Origin: Arthrobacter sp. H5
GTDB lineage: Bacteria; Actinomycetota; Actinomycetes; Actinomycetales; Micrococcaceae
DNA length: 64,000 nt
NCBI RefSeq assembly: GCF_000520595.1
Contig: NZ_KI914978.1
Location: 262,232 to 326,231 of the forward strand
Reading direction: 5' to 3'
This document shows positions 1 through 7,921 of this stretch, piece after piece. Each line of letters starts with the position of its first letter. The first letter of the stretch is position 1. The position numbers were made by a program, and so were the translations under genes. Below the pieces are notes generated by a model. That model worked only from the letters and a program-made list of their open reading frames with translations, was not told the DNA's origin and made no database searches.

Positions 1-1543
1 GCGGCTGGCCGCCGTCGACCACCACGAGGTTGGGCGGGTACGCGAACCTGTGCCGCGCCGCGGGCGTGGTGGTGTCGGCGACAGGCGCGCCGCCGTCGTC
101 GTCGTCCGCGTTCTCCGAAGGCCGTGAAACAGGGAGATCGCGCTCGGCCAAGTAGTTGCGGAAGCGGCGGTAAATAACGTCATACATCGAAGCCGTGTCA
201 TCGCGCGCAGCCTCGCCGGAGATGGAGAACCTGCGGTAGTCGGCCTTGCGGGGCAGCCCATCCTCCACCACCACCATCGAGGCCACAACGTTGGTGCCCT
301 GCACATGGGAGATGTCGTAGCACTCTATCCGCATCAGCGGAAGAGGCAGCTCCAGTGCCTCCTGGAGCTCCTGCAGCGCGGCGGAGCGGGTGGTGATGTC
401 GCCGGCCCGCCGGCTCTTATGCAGCCGCAGCGAATCCGCCGCATTGTGCTGGACGGTACCGAGCAGGGTTGCCTTGTCACCGCGCTGAGGTACCCGGATG
501 TCCACCCGCGCACCGCGCAGACCACGCAGCCACTGGCGCATCTGCTCATCATTGCTGGGCAGGGTGGGAACCAGGATCTCGCGGGGAATCCGGTTGTTGC
601 TGCTGCTCCCTTCACCATAAACCTGCTGCAGGAGATGTTCCACGAGGTCGGCGGTGCTCATGTCCTCGACCTTCTCAACCACCCAACCGCGCTGACCGCG
701 GATCCTGCCGCCGCGGACGTGGAATACCTGGGCCGCGGCCTCCAGCTCGTCCTCGTCGAGGGCAAAGATGTCCGCATCAGTGTCCTCGCTCAGTACTACG
801 GTATTGCGCTCGAAGACCCGCTTGAGCGCAGCAATATCGTCGCGCGTCCGGGCGGCCGACTCATAGTCGAGCTCCGCCACGGCGTCCGCCATCTGCTCCT
901 CGAGCTGCCGGATGAACCTGCCGGCCTGACCGGACATAAAGTCGCAGAACTCACCTGCGAGTGCCCGGTGGTCCTCGGGCGAGATGCGGCCCACACACGG
1001 TGCGGAGCATTTGTCGATGTAGCCGAGCAGGCAGGGGCGGCCCGACCGTTCAGCCCGCTTGAAGACACCGCTACTGCAGGTGCGCACCGGGAACACCCTC
1101 AGCAGGGTATCAACGGTTTCACGGATGGCCTTCGCCGGATAAAACGGACCGAAATACCGGGTGTCCTTCCTCCGGTCCCCCCTCATGACCTGCACTCGGG
1201 GAAACTTCTCGCCGAGTGTTACGGCCAGATAGGGGTAGGACTTGTCGTCGCGGAACATCACGTTGAAGCGCGGATTGAATTCCTTGATCCAGGTGTATTC
1301 CAGCTGGAGCGCCTCAAGCTCGCTGCCCACCACAGTCCACTCGACACCGGCCGCGGTATGAACCATTGCCCGGGTTCGCGGCATCAACCCCTGTGGACTG
1401 GCGAAATATGAGCTGAGACGTGAGCGGAGGTTTTTCGCCTTGCCCACGTAGACAACCCGGCCGTGTTCGTCCCGGAACCTGTACACGCCGGGGCCCTGAG
1501 GAATTTCACCGGCCTTGGGCCGATAGGTTGCTGGATTTGCCAC
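1..1543 (-). CDS. uvrC: UvrABC system protein C, 3' part outside the window
   Basis: Excinuclease subunit that makes both incisions around a lesion after UvrA/UvrB loading. About 514 residues are visible, read from a GTG start; the C-terminal end lies beyond the left edge. The N-terminus carries the GIY-YIG nuclease domain (GVYRFRD followed by [13 protein letters not shown], about residues 19-46). A UVR motif that binds UvrB follows near residue 205 ([20 protein letters not shown]), then the start of the UvrC homology/RNase H-like domain ([19 protein letters not shown]). The start is supported by a TAGGAT -10 box at 1550-1555, six bases ahead of the GTG, which suggests a leaderless transcript. 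It lies near uvrA and uvrB on the same strand but is not in an operon with them. Confidence 0.96.
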   Translation of the reverse strand, partial: MANPATYRPKAGEIPQGPGVYRFRDEHGRVVYVGKAKNLRSRLSSYFASPQGLMPRTRAMVHTAAGVEWTVVGSELEALQLEYTWIKEFNPRFNVMFRDDKSYPYLAVTLGEKFPRVQVMRGDRRKDTRYFGPFYPAKAIRETVDTLLRVFPVRTCSSGVFKRAERSGRPCLLGYIDKCSAPCVGRISPEDHRALAGEFCDFMSGQAGRFIRQLEEQMADAVAELDYESAARTRDDIAALKRVFERNTVVLSEDTDADIFALDEDELEAAAQVFHVRGGRIRGQRGWVVEKVEDMSTADLVEHLLQQVYGEGSSSNNRIPREILVPTLPSNDEQMRQWLRGLRGARVDIRVPQRGDKATLLGTVQHNAADSLRLHKSRRAGDITTRSAALQELQEALELPLPLMRIECYDISHVQGTNVVASMVVVEDGLPRKADYRRFSISGEAARDDTASMYDVIYRRFRNYLAERDLPVSRPSENADDDDGGAPVADTTTPAARHRFAYPPNLVVVDGGQP

Positions 1544-1580
1544 CCGTCCATCCTATCCGCGCAGGGTGTGTGGGCCCTGA

Positions 1581-2249
1581 CTACTCGATGATCTTGCTCT
1601 GGTTGTAGCTGCTGGAACGCTCCTGGCCGGAAAGTTCTGCGATGGCATCCATGATGTGGTCGGTTGCCTGCCGCCGCGCAGGCAGCGAATGGTCGGGACC
1701 GGTTTTCGCGAACGTCAGCGGAGTACCGATTTTCATGGTGAAGTGCTGTGGCCTTACCCGGTTTCGTCCGGCCGGCTGAAGGTTCTCCGTTCCGATCAGT
1801 CCTACAGGTATCACCGGAGCTCCCGTGGTCAGCGCAAGCCACCCCACACCGGTGCGGCCGCGGTACAGGACCCCGTCCCTGGAACGGGTTCCCTCCGGGT
1901 AGATTCCGACCCCGCTTCCCTCCTCGAGCAAGCCGAGCAGCGTTTTCAGCGCCTGGACACTGGCGGCCTGCTGGCCCCGCTCCACGGGAATTGAACCGAC
2001 GCCCTCGAAGAAGGACCTCATCAACCTGCCCTTGACGCCGGTTCCAGTGAAATACTCTGCCTTGGCGAAGAAGGCGACCGGCCTCGGCATCAGGGCCTGC
2101 ACTAGTACGCTGTCAAGAAATGACAGATGGTTCGGTGCGACAATAATCGGGCCTGCGGCGGGAACGTTTTCCAACCCCTCGACGGTTGGACGGCACAATC
2201 CGGCAATCAGACCGCGCGTGCTGCTCCGTGTGAGGTCATAGACGCCCAT
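1581..2249 (-). CDS. 1-acyl-sn-glycerol-3-phosphate acyltransferase (PlsC family)
   Basis: Predicted acyltransferase of phospholipid synthesis, 222 residues, normal for the family. It shows the NHxxxxD catalytic block (NHLSFLD, about residues 39-45) and the acceptor-binding block with FPEGTR-like sequence (IYPEGTRSRDG, about 116-126), plus the block IV-like VIPVGLIGTE. It overlaps the upstream HAD phosphatase gene by 14 bases on the same strand, so the two are probably translationally coupled. A phosphatase beside an acyltransferase could suggest a shared lipid task, but that is only inference from position. Family assignment is firm; the acyl donor and exact acceptor are not known from sequence. 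Confidence 0.93.
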   Translation of the reverse strand: MGVYDLTRSSTRGLIAGLCRPTVEGLENVPAAGPIIVAPNHLSFLDSVLVQALMPRPVAFFAKAEYFTGTGVKGRLMRSFFEGVGSIPVERGQQAASVQALKTLLGLLEEGSGVGIYPEGTRSRDGVLYRGRTGVGWLALTTGAPVIPVGLIGTENLQPAGRNRVRPQHFTMKIGTPLTFAKTGPDHSLPARRQATDHIMDAIAELSGQERSSSYNQSKIIE

Positions 2250-2946
2250 GCGCCACCGCCTGTTTGGCGGCGACCGCAGCGGCCGTGGAAACTGCGGACG
2301 GCAGTTGGTCAGCGCGGTCGACGACGGCGTCGGCGCCGGCCGCGGTCAGCTCATCGATTGTGCCGAATCCCCAGGTGACCGCCACGCAGGGCAGGCTATT
2401 CGCCTTGGCCCCGGCGATGTCGTGCGACCGGTCTCCCACCATGACCGCAGCGTCGAAACGGCCACGGTGTTGGGCCAGGGCAGCGGCAATAATGGTGGTC
2501 TTGCCTTGCAAAGCGGCGGCCTCCCGCTCGTCACGGGGAGACCCATGGACCGAGTGGAACAGTTTGGTCATTCCCTGGACATCCAGCAGCTCAAGCGCCA
2601 GCCACTCCGGCTTCTGGGTTGCCACGGCAACGGGGTGACCCTGGTTCCGCAGGGCGCCGATCACGTTAATAATCCCAGGGTACGGCCTGCTCGCCGCCAT
2701 GCCCGTGGACCTGTAATCCTGCCGGTAGAGACCAATCACCTCATCCAGCCGGTCCTCCGGCACTCCCGCAATATCCTTCAGTGAGCGCACCCGCGAGGGC
2801 CCCACCATGCGCTGCAGCTCCCGGTCGGCGGGAACGCGGAGTCCGCACGCACGCAGGGCCGCTGAAATTCCACCCGTGATGGCGCCGGCCGGATCGACCA
2901 GGGTGCCGTCAAGGTCGAACAAGGTCAGCAGGCGGGAATTCTTCAC
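2236..2946 (-). CDS. HAD-superfamily hydrolase, Gph/PGP-like phosphatase
   Basis: Haloacid dehalogenase-type phosphatase of 236 residues. Motif I is FDLDGTLVDP (about residues 11-20), with the nucleophile and acid aspartates. Motif II is AVATQKP, and motifs III/IV are the lysine in QGKTTI and VMVGDRSHDIAGAKAN. The alpha-helical cap sits between motifs I and II, as in phosphoglycolate phosphatase-like enzymes. The start is a GTG with only weak upstream signals. Its 3' end overlaps the plsC-like gene by 14 bases. Substrate cannot be decided; PGP and pyrophosphatase PpaX-like enzymes look alike at this level. Confidence 0.9.
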   Translation of the reverse strand: MKNSRLLTLFDLDGTLVDPAGAITGGISAALRACGLRVPADRELQRMVGPSRVRSLKDIAGVPEDRLDEVIGLYRQDYRSTGMAASRPYPGIINVIGALRNQGHPVAVATQKPEWLALELLDVQGMTKLFHSVHGSPRDEREAAALQGKTTIIAAALAQHRGRFDAAVMVGDRSHDIAGAKANSLPCVAVTWGFGTIDELTAAGADAVVDRADQLPSAVSTAAAVAAKQAVAHGRL

Positions 2947-3013
2947 CGGCCAAGTTTCCCACAGGCGCTGTCCTGGAAAAAACCAGCATGCGCCGTAAGG
3001 AATACTTCTCGGC

Positions 3014-5917
3014 TTATCGACTCAATGTCTCCGCGAGGAATGTGCCCGTGTAACTGCTGCGGGACTTGGCAACCTGCTCGGGTGTCCCCGTCGCTATGAT
3101 TTCGCCGCCGCCTGAACCGCCGTCCGGGCCCAGGTCAATCACCCAGTCGGCGCTCTTGATGACATCGAGGTTGTGCTCAATGGTGATTACCGTGTTGCCT
3201 TTCTCCACGAGGCCCTGCAGCACCAGCAGCAACTTCCGGATGTCCTCAAAATGCAGTCCGGTGGTGGGCTCGTCCAGGACGTAGATGCTCCGGCCATTGG
3301 AGCGTTTCTGCAGTTCGCTGGCAAGTTTGACGCGCTGCGCCTCCCCTCCCGACAACGTGGTGGCGGGCTGCCCCAGCCTTACATAGCCCAAGCCAACCTC
3401 CACCAGGGTATTGAGATGGCGTGCGATCGGCGTAAAAGCCGCAAAGAATTCCGCACCTTCCTCAATAGGCATATTGAGCACATCCGCAATGGTTTTACCC
3501 TTGTAATGGACTTCAAGGGTCTCGCGGTTGTAGCGCGCACCGTGGCACACTTCGCAGGGCACGTAGACGTCCGGCAGGAAGTTCATTTCGATCTTCAAGG
3601 TGCCGTCGCCCGAGCACGCTTCGCAGCGGCCGCCCTTGACGTTGAAGGAGAACCTGCCGGGCAGGTATCCACGGACCTTGGCCTCATTGGTTTCCGCGAA
3701 GAGCTTCCGGATGTTGTCAAAGACGCCCGTGTACGTGGCGGGGTTCGAGCGGGGCGTCCGGCCGATCGGGCCCTGGTCGACGTGGATGACCTTATCAAGG
3801 TGCTCCAGACCGTCGATGCGCTTGTGCCGTCCGGCGACCTGCTTGGCGCCGTTGAGTTTGTTGGCCAGCACCTTGTACAAGATCTCGTTGACCAGGGTCG
3901 ATTTGCCCGATCCGCTCACTCCAGTGACGGCGGTCAGTACACCAAGAGGAAAGGAAGCGTCCACGCCCTTGAGGTTGTGTTCGCGTGCTCCAACCACCTT
4001 CACCTGCCGCGACTTATCGATTTTTCGCCGCTTCGACGGAACGTCGATTGAACGCCGTCCCGACAGATAATCGCCGGTGATGGATCGCTTGTTCTTCAGC
4101 AGATCTTCCAGTGACCCTGAATGGACTACTTCGCCGCCGTGTTCGCCGGCTCCCGGGCCGATGTCCACAATCCAGTCGGCTTCCTGAATGGTGTCCTCAT
4201 CATGCTCGACGACGATCAGCGTGTTGCCGAGGTTCCTCAGCCTGGTGAGGGTCTCGATCAGGCGCCGGTTGTCCCGCTGGTGCAACCCGATGGAGGGTTC
4301 ATCCAGCACGTAGAGCACACCGACCAGGCCGGAGCCGATTTGGGTGGCCAACCTGATGCGCTGGGCCTCGCCGCCGGACAACGTTCCGGAGGCGCGCTCG
4401 AGATTGAGATACTCCAGGCCGACGTCGAGCAGGAACCGAAGGCGTGCCTGGATCTCCTTCAGCACCTGGCTTGCGATGTGCGCTTCACGTCCGGTCAGGA
4501 CGAGGTTGTTCAGGAAGTCGCTGCACTCGCGCATGGGCATGGCCGCGACCTCTGCGATGGACCGGCCATTGATGAGCACCGACAACGACGCAGGGTTGAG
4601 CCGCGCTCCACCGCACTCAGGGCAGGGGATCTGCCGCATGTACTCCTCGTAGCGGTCCCGTGCGTGGTCGGACTCGGTTTCGAGATGCTTGCGGTGAATG
4701 TACTGGACAGCACCTTCGAAGCCGGTGCTGTATTTGCGCTCGCGCCCAAACCGGTTGCGGTACTGCACCACCACCTTGTGGTCCCGGCCGTAAAGCGCTG
4801 CCTCGCGTGCCCTGTCGGGGAGCTTGCGCCACGGCGCATCCATGGAGAAGTTGAGCTCCTTGGAGAGTCCTTCGAGGAGCCTGGTCCAGTACTCCAGCGT
4901 TGCCGTTCCCAGCGACCACGGGGCAATGGCGCCCTCGGCCAGGCTGAGGTCGGGGTTGGGTACCACCAGTTCCTCATCGACCTCCAGTTTGGTGCCGATT
5001 CCGGTGCACTTGGGGCAAGCTCCGAAAGGGTTGTTGAACGAAAATGAGCGTGGTTCAATCTCGTCAATGGCAAGGGGGTGTTCATTGGGGCAGGCGAGGT
5101 TCTCGGAGAAGGCCCTGATCCGCTTGGAGTCGTCCTCCGGCAGATCGACGAAGTCCGCCAGTACGCGTCCCTCGGCAAGTTTGAGTGCTGTTTCGATCGA
5201 GTCGGTCAGCCGTTGCCGCACGCCGTCCTTGACGGCAAGCCGGTCAACAATGACCTCAATGGTGTGTTTGAACTGCTTTTTCAGCTTGGGCGGCTCGGTG
5301 AGTTGAACCACTTCTCCGTCCACGCGTGCGCGGGAGTAACCCTTGGCTGAAAGATCCTGAAAGAGGTCAGCGAACTCTCCCTTGCGGCCGCGCACCACCG
5401 GGGCAAGAATCTGGAAACGGGTTCCCCCGTCCAACTCCATCAGCTGATCCACAATCTGCTGCGGAGTCTGCCGGGCCACCGGTTCACCACAGACGGGGCA
5501 GTGTGGGCGCCCCACACGCGCCCACAACAGACGCATGTAGTCATAGATCTCGGTAATGGTGCCCACTGTGGAGCGGGGGTTCTTATTGGTGGACTTCTGG
5601 TCAATGGACACGGCTGGGGACAGCCCCTCGATGAAATCAACATCGGGTTTGTCCACCTGGCCAAGGAACTGCCGGGCGTAGGCGGATAATGACTCCACGT
5701 ACCGCCGCTGACCCTCGGCGAAGATGGTGTCAAAGGCCAACGATGATTTCCCCGAGCCGGACAGGCCCGTGAAAACGATCATGGCATCGCGCGGCAGATC
5801 GAGGTCCACATTGCGGAGGTTGTGCTCGCGCGCTCCCTTGACGATCAGTCGGGAGAGGTCCTGTGGGAGTTTTGCGGGTTCGGAAAAACCGGAATCCAAC
5901 GAGGTTGCAATAGACAC
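3014..5917 (-). CDS. uvrA: Excinuclease ABC subunit A
   Basis: Damage-recognition ATPase of nucleotide excision repair, 967 residues, full length. It has two ABC modules: Walker [10 protein letters not shown] at about 51-59 and GVSGSGKST in the C-terminal half. Both signature motifs ([24 protein letters not shown]) and both Walker B blocks ending in DEP are present. Zinc-binding cysteines are visible as CPVC, CPNE..CPKC, CPEC and the CEAC..CEVC pair. The GTG start at 5917 follows a TAGAGT -10 box (5924-5929) by six bases. A 16-bp LexA-type palindrome at 5943-5958 covers where the -35 would be, so damage induction is likely. The next gene upstream is a GntR regulator on the same strand. Confidence 0.98.
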   Translation of the reverse strand: MSIATSLDSGFSEPAKLPQDLSRLIVKGAREHNLRNVDLDLPRDAMIVFTGLSGSGKSSLAFDTIFAEGQRRYVESLSAYARQFLGQVDKPDVDFIEGLSPAVSIDQKSTNKNPRSTVGTITEIYDYMRLLWARVGRPHCPVCGEPVARQTPQQIVDQLMELDGGTRFQILAPVVRGRKGEFADLFQDLSAKGYSRARVDGEVVQLTEPPKLKKQFKHTIEVIVDRLAVKDGVRQRLTDSIETALKLAEGRVLADFVDLPEDDSKRIRAFSENLACPNEHPLAIDEIEPRSFSFNNPFGACPKCTGIGTKLEVDEELVVPNPDLSLAEGAIAPWSLGTATLEYWTRLLEGLSKELNFSMDAPWRKLPDRAREAALYGRDHKVVVQYRNRFGRERKYSTGFEGAVQYIHRKHLETESDHARDRYEEYMRQIPCPECGGARLNPASLSVLINGRSIAEVAAMPMRECSDFLNNLVLTGREAHIASQVLKEIQARLRFLLDVGLEYLNLERASGTLSGGEAQRIRLATQIGSGLVGVLYVLDEPSIGLHQRDNRRLIETLTRLRNLGNTLIVVEHDEDTIQEADWIVDIGPGAGEHGGEVVHSGSLEDLLKNKRSITGDYLSGRRSIDVPSKRRKIDKSRQVKVVGAREHNLKGVDASFPLGVLTAVTGVSGSGKSTLVNEILYKVLANKLNGAKQVAGRHKRIDGLEHLDKVIHVDQGPIGRTPRSNPATYTGVFDNIRKLFAETNEAKVRGYLPGRFSFNVKGGRCEACSGDGTLKIEMNFLPDVYVPCEVCHGARYNRETLEVHYKGKTIADVLNMPIEEGAEFFAAFTPIARHLNTLVEVGLGYVRLGQPATTLSGGEAQRVKLASELQKRSNGRSIYVLDEPTTGLHFEDIRKLLLVLQGLVEKGNTVITIEHNLDVIKSADWVIDLGPDGGSGGGEIIATGTPEQVAKSRSSYTGTFLAETLSR

Positions 5918-5923
5918 GGATTC

Positions 5924-5929
5924 ACTCTA
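5924..5929 (-). promoter_or_regulatory. Predicted -10 box of uvrA
   Basis: TAGAGT on the minus strand ends six bases before the uvrA GTG, so transcription would begin at or next to the start codon (leaderless). Confidence 0.6.
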
Positions 5930-5942
5930 ATGGAAATCCTGT

Positions 5943-5958
5943 TCGAATACATATTCGA
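5943..5958. promoter_or_regulatory. Predicted LexA/SOS box upstream of uvrA
   Basis: The sequence TCGAATACATATTCGA is a perfect inverted repeat. It matches the actinobacterial LexA site pattern TCGAAC-N4-GTTCGA except for one symmetric change in each arm. It lies 26 bases before the uvrA start and overlaps the expected -35 region. uvrA is a classic SOS gene, which supports the call. Confidence 0.75.
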
Positions 5959-5991
5959 TTGCATGTTTCCCGGCGTGTCCCGCCGTGATGT

Positions 5992-6369
5992 TCACCGTCG
6001 GCGCAGCGCCGCCCGCACATACGACACTGCTTCGTCCTCGGTGATTCCGTTGGCCTTGATTAAACGGGCATACTCCGCTGCGCCCTCGGCAGCCTTTCGC
6101 CGCGCCTCGTCACCGGCTGCAGCCACGACCGTTCCCGCCCTCGACCGGGTGACCACAATCTGTGCGTGTTCCAACTCCCGGTATGCCCTGGCCACTGTGT
6201 TCACCGCGACGCCAAGATGACCGGCGAGGGTCCTTACCGGAGGAAGGCGTGTGCCTACCGGCAAGGACCCGTCATTGGCGGCGTCCAGGATCTGAACCCG
6301 CAACTGCTCGTACGGGGGAACGGAGCTGGCCTGGTCAATCCGCAGCCATCTCATCACATCGGTGTTCAC
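5992..6369 (-). CDS. GntR-family transcriptional regulator (short, YtrA-like)
   Basis: DNA-binding regulator of about 125 residues from a GTG start at 6369. That start has an AGGAG ribosome site seven bases upstream and gives VNTDVMRWLRIDQ; a longer reading back to 6525 would run into the divergent gene and is not favoured. The N-terminal winged helix is recognisable (PPYEQLRVQIL, LPVGTRLPPVRTLAGHLGV, NTVARAYRELEHAQIVVTRSRAGT). Only a short helical tail follows, without a large effector domain, as in the YtrA/short GntR group that often controls ABC transporters. No transporter is adjacent; its neighbours are uvrA downstream and a divergent MBL-fold gene. Confidence 0.88.
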   Translation of the reverse strand: MNTDVMRWLRIDQASSVPPYEQLRVQILDAANDGSLPVGTRLPPVRTLAGHLGVAVNTVARAYRELEHAQIVVTRSRAGTVVAAAGDEARRKAAEGAAEYARLIKANGITEDEAVSYVRAALRRR

Positions 6370-6454
6370 GGTGACGCTCCTGGCAACGGCGGACGGGTTC
6401 ACACATTCTGTCACGCGCCGCGGATGTTCTCTATGGAACGCGTCCGGTTCTGCG

Positions 6455-6460
6455 TAAACT
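6455..6460 (+). promoter_or_regulatory. Predicted -10 box of the MBL-fold gene
   Basis: TAAACT lies six bases upstream of the ATG at 6467, with no ribosome site between, suggesting a leaderless transcript. Confidence 0.5.
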
Positions 6461-6466
6461 GGCCGG

Positions 6467-7105
6467 ATGCATGACCTCTCCAGTATCACCATCCGGTCTA
6501 TCTCGGTAAGCGACATGGACAACAACGTCTACCTCATCACTGCCAAAGCCTCCGGCGCACAGGTACTGATCGACGCTGCCGATAACGCTCCAGCGATTCT
6601 TGAGCTGCTGGCCCAGGGTGCGGGCGACACTCAAGCAGACGCGAAACCCGCGCTCATCATCACAACCCACTCGCATTGGGACCATGTGAGGGCGCTGGCC
6701 GCCGTCATCGAACACACCGGTGCCCGCACTGCTGCAGGCCTGGCGGACGTGCCGGACATCAATGTGCCAACGGATATTCCGCTTGAGCACGGCGACATCG
6801 GCAACTTCGAGGGGTTTGACCTGGAGGCGATAGCGCTGCGCGGCCACACGCCGGGATCCATCGCGCTGCTCTACCGCGACCCTGACGGGCCGGCTCACCT
6901 GTTCACCGGTGACTCGCTATTTCCCGGCGGCGTGGGCAACACCAACGGCGATCAGCACCGCTTCGAGTCCCTGTACAACGACGTCGTCGAGCGGCTCTTC
7001 AACGTCCTGCCCGATGACACTGTGGTGCACCCCGGCCACGGCAAGCCCACCACGCTCGGCGCCGAACGGCCCTCTTTGGCCGAATGGAAATCACGCGGCT
7101 GGTAG
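6467..7105 (+). CDS. MBL-fold metallo-hydrolase (glyoxalase II-like)
   Basis: Metallo-beta-lactamase-fold hydrolase of 212 residues. The dinuclear metal motif THSHWDH is at about residues 67-73. Further ligands appear in LRGHTPGS, FTGDSLFPGGVGNT and HPGHGKPT, the pattern of hydroxyacylglutathione hydrolase-like members. It starts divergently from the GntR gene and converges on the methyltransferase gene, overlapping it by 15 bases at the 3' ends. Substrate cannot be told; a thioester or detoxification role is family-level inference. Confidence 0.92.
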   Translation: MHDLSSITIRSISVSDMDNNVYLITAKASGAQVLIDAADNAPAILELLAQGAGDTQADAKPALIITTHSHWDHVRALAAVIEHTGARTAAGLADVPDINVPTDIPLEHGDIGNFEGFDLEAIALRGHTPGSIALLYRDPDGPAHLFTGDSLFPGGVGNTNGDQHRFESLYNDVVERLFNVLPDDTVVHPGHGKPTTLGAERPSLAEWKSRGW

Positions 7106-7879
7106 GGCTTTGCAGCCAACCGCAAAGATGCGGCGGAACGGGAAGAGGGTTCCCTCCGGCTCCGACGGATAGGCCTCGCTCAACAGCGCTGAGTAGCGGG
7201 CTTCAAACTCGGGCGCCTCGGCTGCAGACAGAGCCTCAAGTACGGGACGCAGGCCTGTGCCGCGCACCCACTCCAGTACCGGGTCACTCCCCTGCAGCAC
7301 GTGCTGGTAGGTCGTTTCCCACGCGTCGGCCTCCAAGCCGGCCGCGCGCATGAGGCGTAGGTAGTCGCCCGGCTCGCTCACGGCGTCGTCGTGCCTTAAC
7401 ACCCCGGCCAGCCGTGGGGCCCAGCGCTCCGACTCCGCAAGTCCGCGCATCAGCGCGTGCGACGGTGACCGGAAATTCCCCGGAACCTGCAGTGCAAGCC
7501 AGGCGCCCGGTTCCAGCACCTGCGTCCAGGACTGGATCATCTTCTGGTGCCCGGGCACCCACTGCAGAAGGGCATTGGAGACGACGACGCCGGTGCCCGG
7601 TTCGGGCGAATAATCGCCGACATCACCGACAGTGAATGCCAGGTTTGGCGGCGCGTCTTCGAGCGCTTTGGCACGCTCAATCATGTGGGGTGAGGAATCG
7701 ATGCCCAGCACCTCCGCGTCCGGCCAGCGGCGGGCAAGTACTGCCGTAAGCTCCCCCGGGCCGCAGCCCAAGTCCACTACCTTCGCAGGTGTTGCATGCC
7801 CGATCCTCCCTACCAGGTCGAAGAACGGCCTGGACCGGTGATCTGAAAACAGTGCATATTGAGCTGGATCCCATCGCAT
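7091..7879 (-). CDS. tam: Trans-aconitate 2-methyltransferase-like SAM methyltransferase
   Basis: Class I SAM-dependent methyltransferase of 262 residues. Motif I is VVDLGCGPGELT near residue 35, followed by the acidic residue in VLGIDSSPHMI and the VVVSNALLQWVPGH block. The opening MRWDPAQYALFSDHRSRPF and the overall layout match trans-aconitate 2-methyltransferases, which methylate a by-product of aconitase. A TAGGCT -10 box at 7886-7891 lies six bases before the ATG. The divergent helicase gene starts 42 bases away, so the promoters almost abut. Exact substrate is inferred from family resemblance. Confidence 0.85.
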   Translation of the reverse strand: MRWDPAQYALFSDHRSRPFFDLVGRIGHATPAKVVDLGCGPGELTAVLARRWPDAEVLGIDSSPHMIERAKALEDAPPNLAFTVGDVGDYSPEPGTGVVVSNALLQWVPGHQKMIQSWTQVLEPGAWLALQVPGNFRSPSHALMRGLAESERWAPRLAGVLRHDDAVSEPGDYLRLMRAAGLEADAWETTYQHVLQGSDPVLEWVRGTGLRPVLEALSAAEAPEFEARYSALLSEAYPSEPEGTLFPFRRIFAVGCKALPAA

Positions 7880-7885
7880 GATTTC

Positions 7886-7913
7886 AGCCTAACCAACAGA
7901 CAGCGGATAGGCT
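7886..7913. promoter_or_regulatory. Divergent leaderless promoters (methyltransferase / helicase)
   Basis: The 42-bp gap between two divergent start codons holds TAGGCT on the minus strand (7886-7891, six bases from the ATG at 7879) and TAGGCT on the plus strand (7908-7913, eight bases from the ATG at 7922). Confidence 0.55.
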
Positions 7914-7921
7914 GAAGACAC

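Noticed and set aside
305-1411. 368-residue plus-strand frame across uvrC
   Set aside because: Antisense to a well-conserved uvrC; composition is that of a shadow frame.
3173-5047. Long plus-strand open frames inside uvrA
   Set aside because: Shadow frames of uvrA with no ribosome sites or recognisable domains.
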